Program-made: the position numbers and the translations under genes
Source of the DNA: Pedobacter segetis
Lineage (GTDB): Bacteria > Bacteroidota > Bacteroidia > Sphingobacteriales > Sphingobacteriaceae
Direction: 5' to 3'
NCBI RefSeq assembly: GCF_016623585.1
Contig: NZ_JAEHFY010000004.1
Coordinates: 143,024 to 207,023 of the forward strand
DNA length: 64,000 nt
Shown: positions 63,784 to 64,000 of the stretch, piece after piece
Position numbering within the stretch: position 1 is the stretch's first letter
How the letters are laid out: each line of letters begins with the position of its first letter
Notes under the pieces: generated by a model
What the model was told of the DNA's origin: nothing
The model's input: only the letters and a program-made list of their open reading frames with translations
Databases searched by the model: none

Positions 63784-63800
63784 TCCGCCAGTTGGCGAAT
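63784..63800. repeat. Imperfect GC-rich short palindrome
   Basis: GATCCGCCAGTTGGCGAAT is a slightly eroded copy of the palindrome (CGCC with GGCG, four-base loop) found in the tRNA-derived array and near 16229. Confidence 0.5.
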
Positions 63801-63888
63801 AACATTAAAAAGCTTTGATTTTGATGTAGCCTCGCTTTATCTTAAATATGTTTCATTTGTGCTTTCTTTAAGATAAAAAAAGCCCGGT

Positions 63889-64000
63889 TTAATTCTTAAA
63901 AAACTCTTTTTCTGCCTTAAGCTCCTGTTTTGTGCGGTGGTTTCCACAAAGTGGCTTAGCTTCCTCATAAAGCTTGTTTTTTGAGGTGTTTCGGGTGTCC
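63889..64000 (-). CDS. C-terminal fragment of an unrecognised protein
   Basis: A 36-codon open frame enters from the right edge and ends at TAA 63889-63891. It is rich in charged residues with a single Cys (EEAKPLCGNHRTKQELKAEKEFF). I do not recognise a family. It may be a real gene end or chance; the rest lies outside the window. Confidence 0.35.
   Translation of the reverse strand, partial: DTRNTSKNKLYEEAKPLCGNHRTKQELKAEKEFFKN

Overview
The window is chromosomal DNA from a Bacteroidota bacterium, most likely the Sphingobacteriaceae (Pedobacter-like). The evidence is AT-rich sequence, SusC/SusD with a FecR anti-sigma factor and an ECF sigma factor, a type IX secretion C-terminal domain, an UpxY-type NusG paralogue, a LptF/LptG permease, and the ftsX-DUF3098-uppP-truB-ribF gene order. 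No rRNA operon, prophage or complete insertion sequence is visible.

Layout. (1) 1-13458, all minus strand: a surface-glycan cluster. Transcription runs glycosyltransferase, Wzm, Wzt, methyltransferase, then a nonulosonic (sialic/legionaminic-type) acid module: NeuB-like synthase, GNAT acetyltransferase, TIM-barrel protein, CBS-aminotransferase fusion and NeuA-like CMP-sugar synthetase. It ends with a putative transferase, a hexapeptide acyltransferase, a second glycosyltransferase and a truncated FkbM methyltransferase. The wzm-wzt pair is split by about 1.2 kb of repeats enclosing a four-helix-bundle (23S-IVS/S23 family) gene. (2) 13672-17610: a GIY-YIG protein, a CBS-domain protein, an SDR/DUF2867 protein and a MacB/FtsX-type permease. 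(3) 17741-33327: a polysaccharide utilisation locus with ECF sigma factor, GH30-like lipoprotein, MORN/TonB-like protein, FecR, SusC, SusD, GH78-like, remnant of a sugar isomerase, GH43-like and sulfatase. (4) 33421-38583: a lipoprotein, an unknown protein, a prolyl oligopeptidase and a barrel-like protein. (5) 38636-42332: the conserved ftsX to ribF block. (6) 42691-44429: a PIN (DUF4411) / ImmA-IrrE toxin-antitoxin-like pair. (7) 44534-48235: VF530, a Na+/H+ antiporter, DUF58 and LacI. (8) 48316-49240: a tRNA-Met, a GIY-YIG gene lying between direct repeats of the tRNA 3' part, and an array of degenerate tRNA-derived units carrying a GC-rich palindrome. (9) 49344-63747: START-like protein, LptF/LptG, GT2, RibBA, WecA/MraY-like transferase, GT2, a small sorting-tail protein, a large T9SS protein, Wza, Wzc and UpxY. 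A partial frame runs off the right edge.

How they work together. The first cluster makes and exports an O-antigen-like glycan by the ABC-transporter route and modifies it with a nine-carbon acidic sugar. The right-hand block looks like exopolysaccharide initiation, co-polymerisation and export with its own antiterminator. The PUL binds and degrades a complex, probably sulfated, rhamnose- or galactose-containing polysaccharide under sigma/anti-sigma control.

The most unusual structures are the tRNA-Met/GIY-YIG/palindrome region and the repeat island around the four-helix-bundle gene. Neither is explained by ordinary gene content. All functional assignments come from reading motifs by eye; no database search was run.
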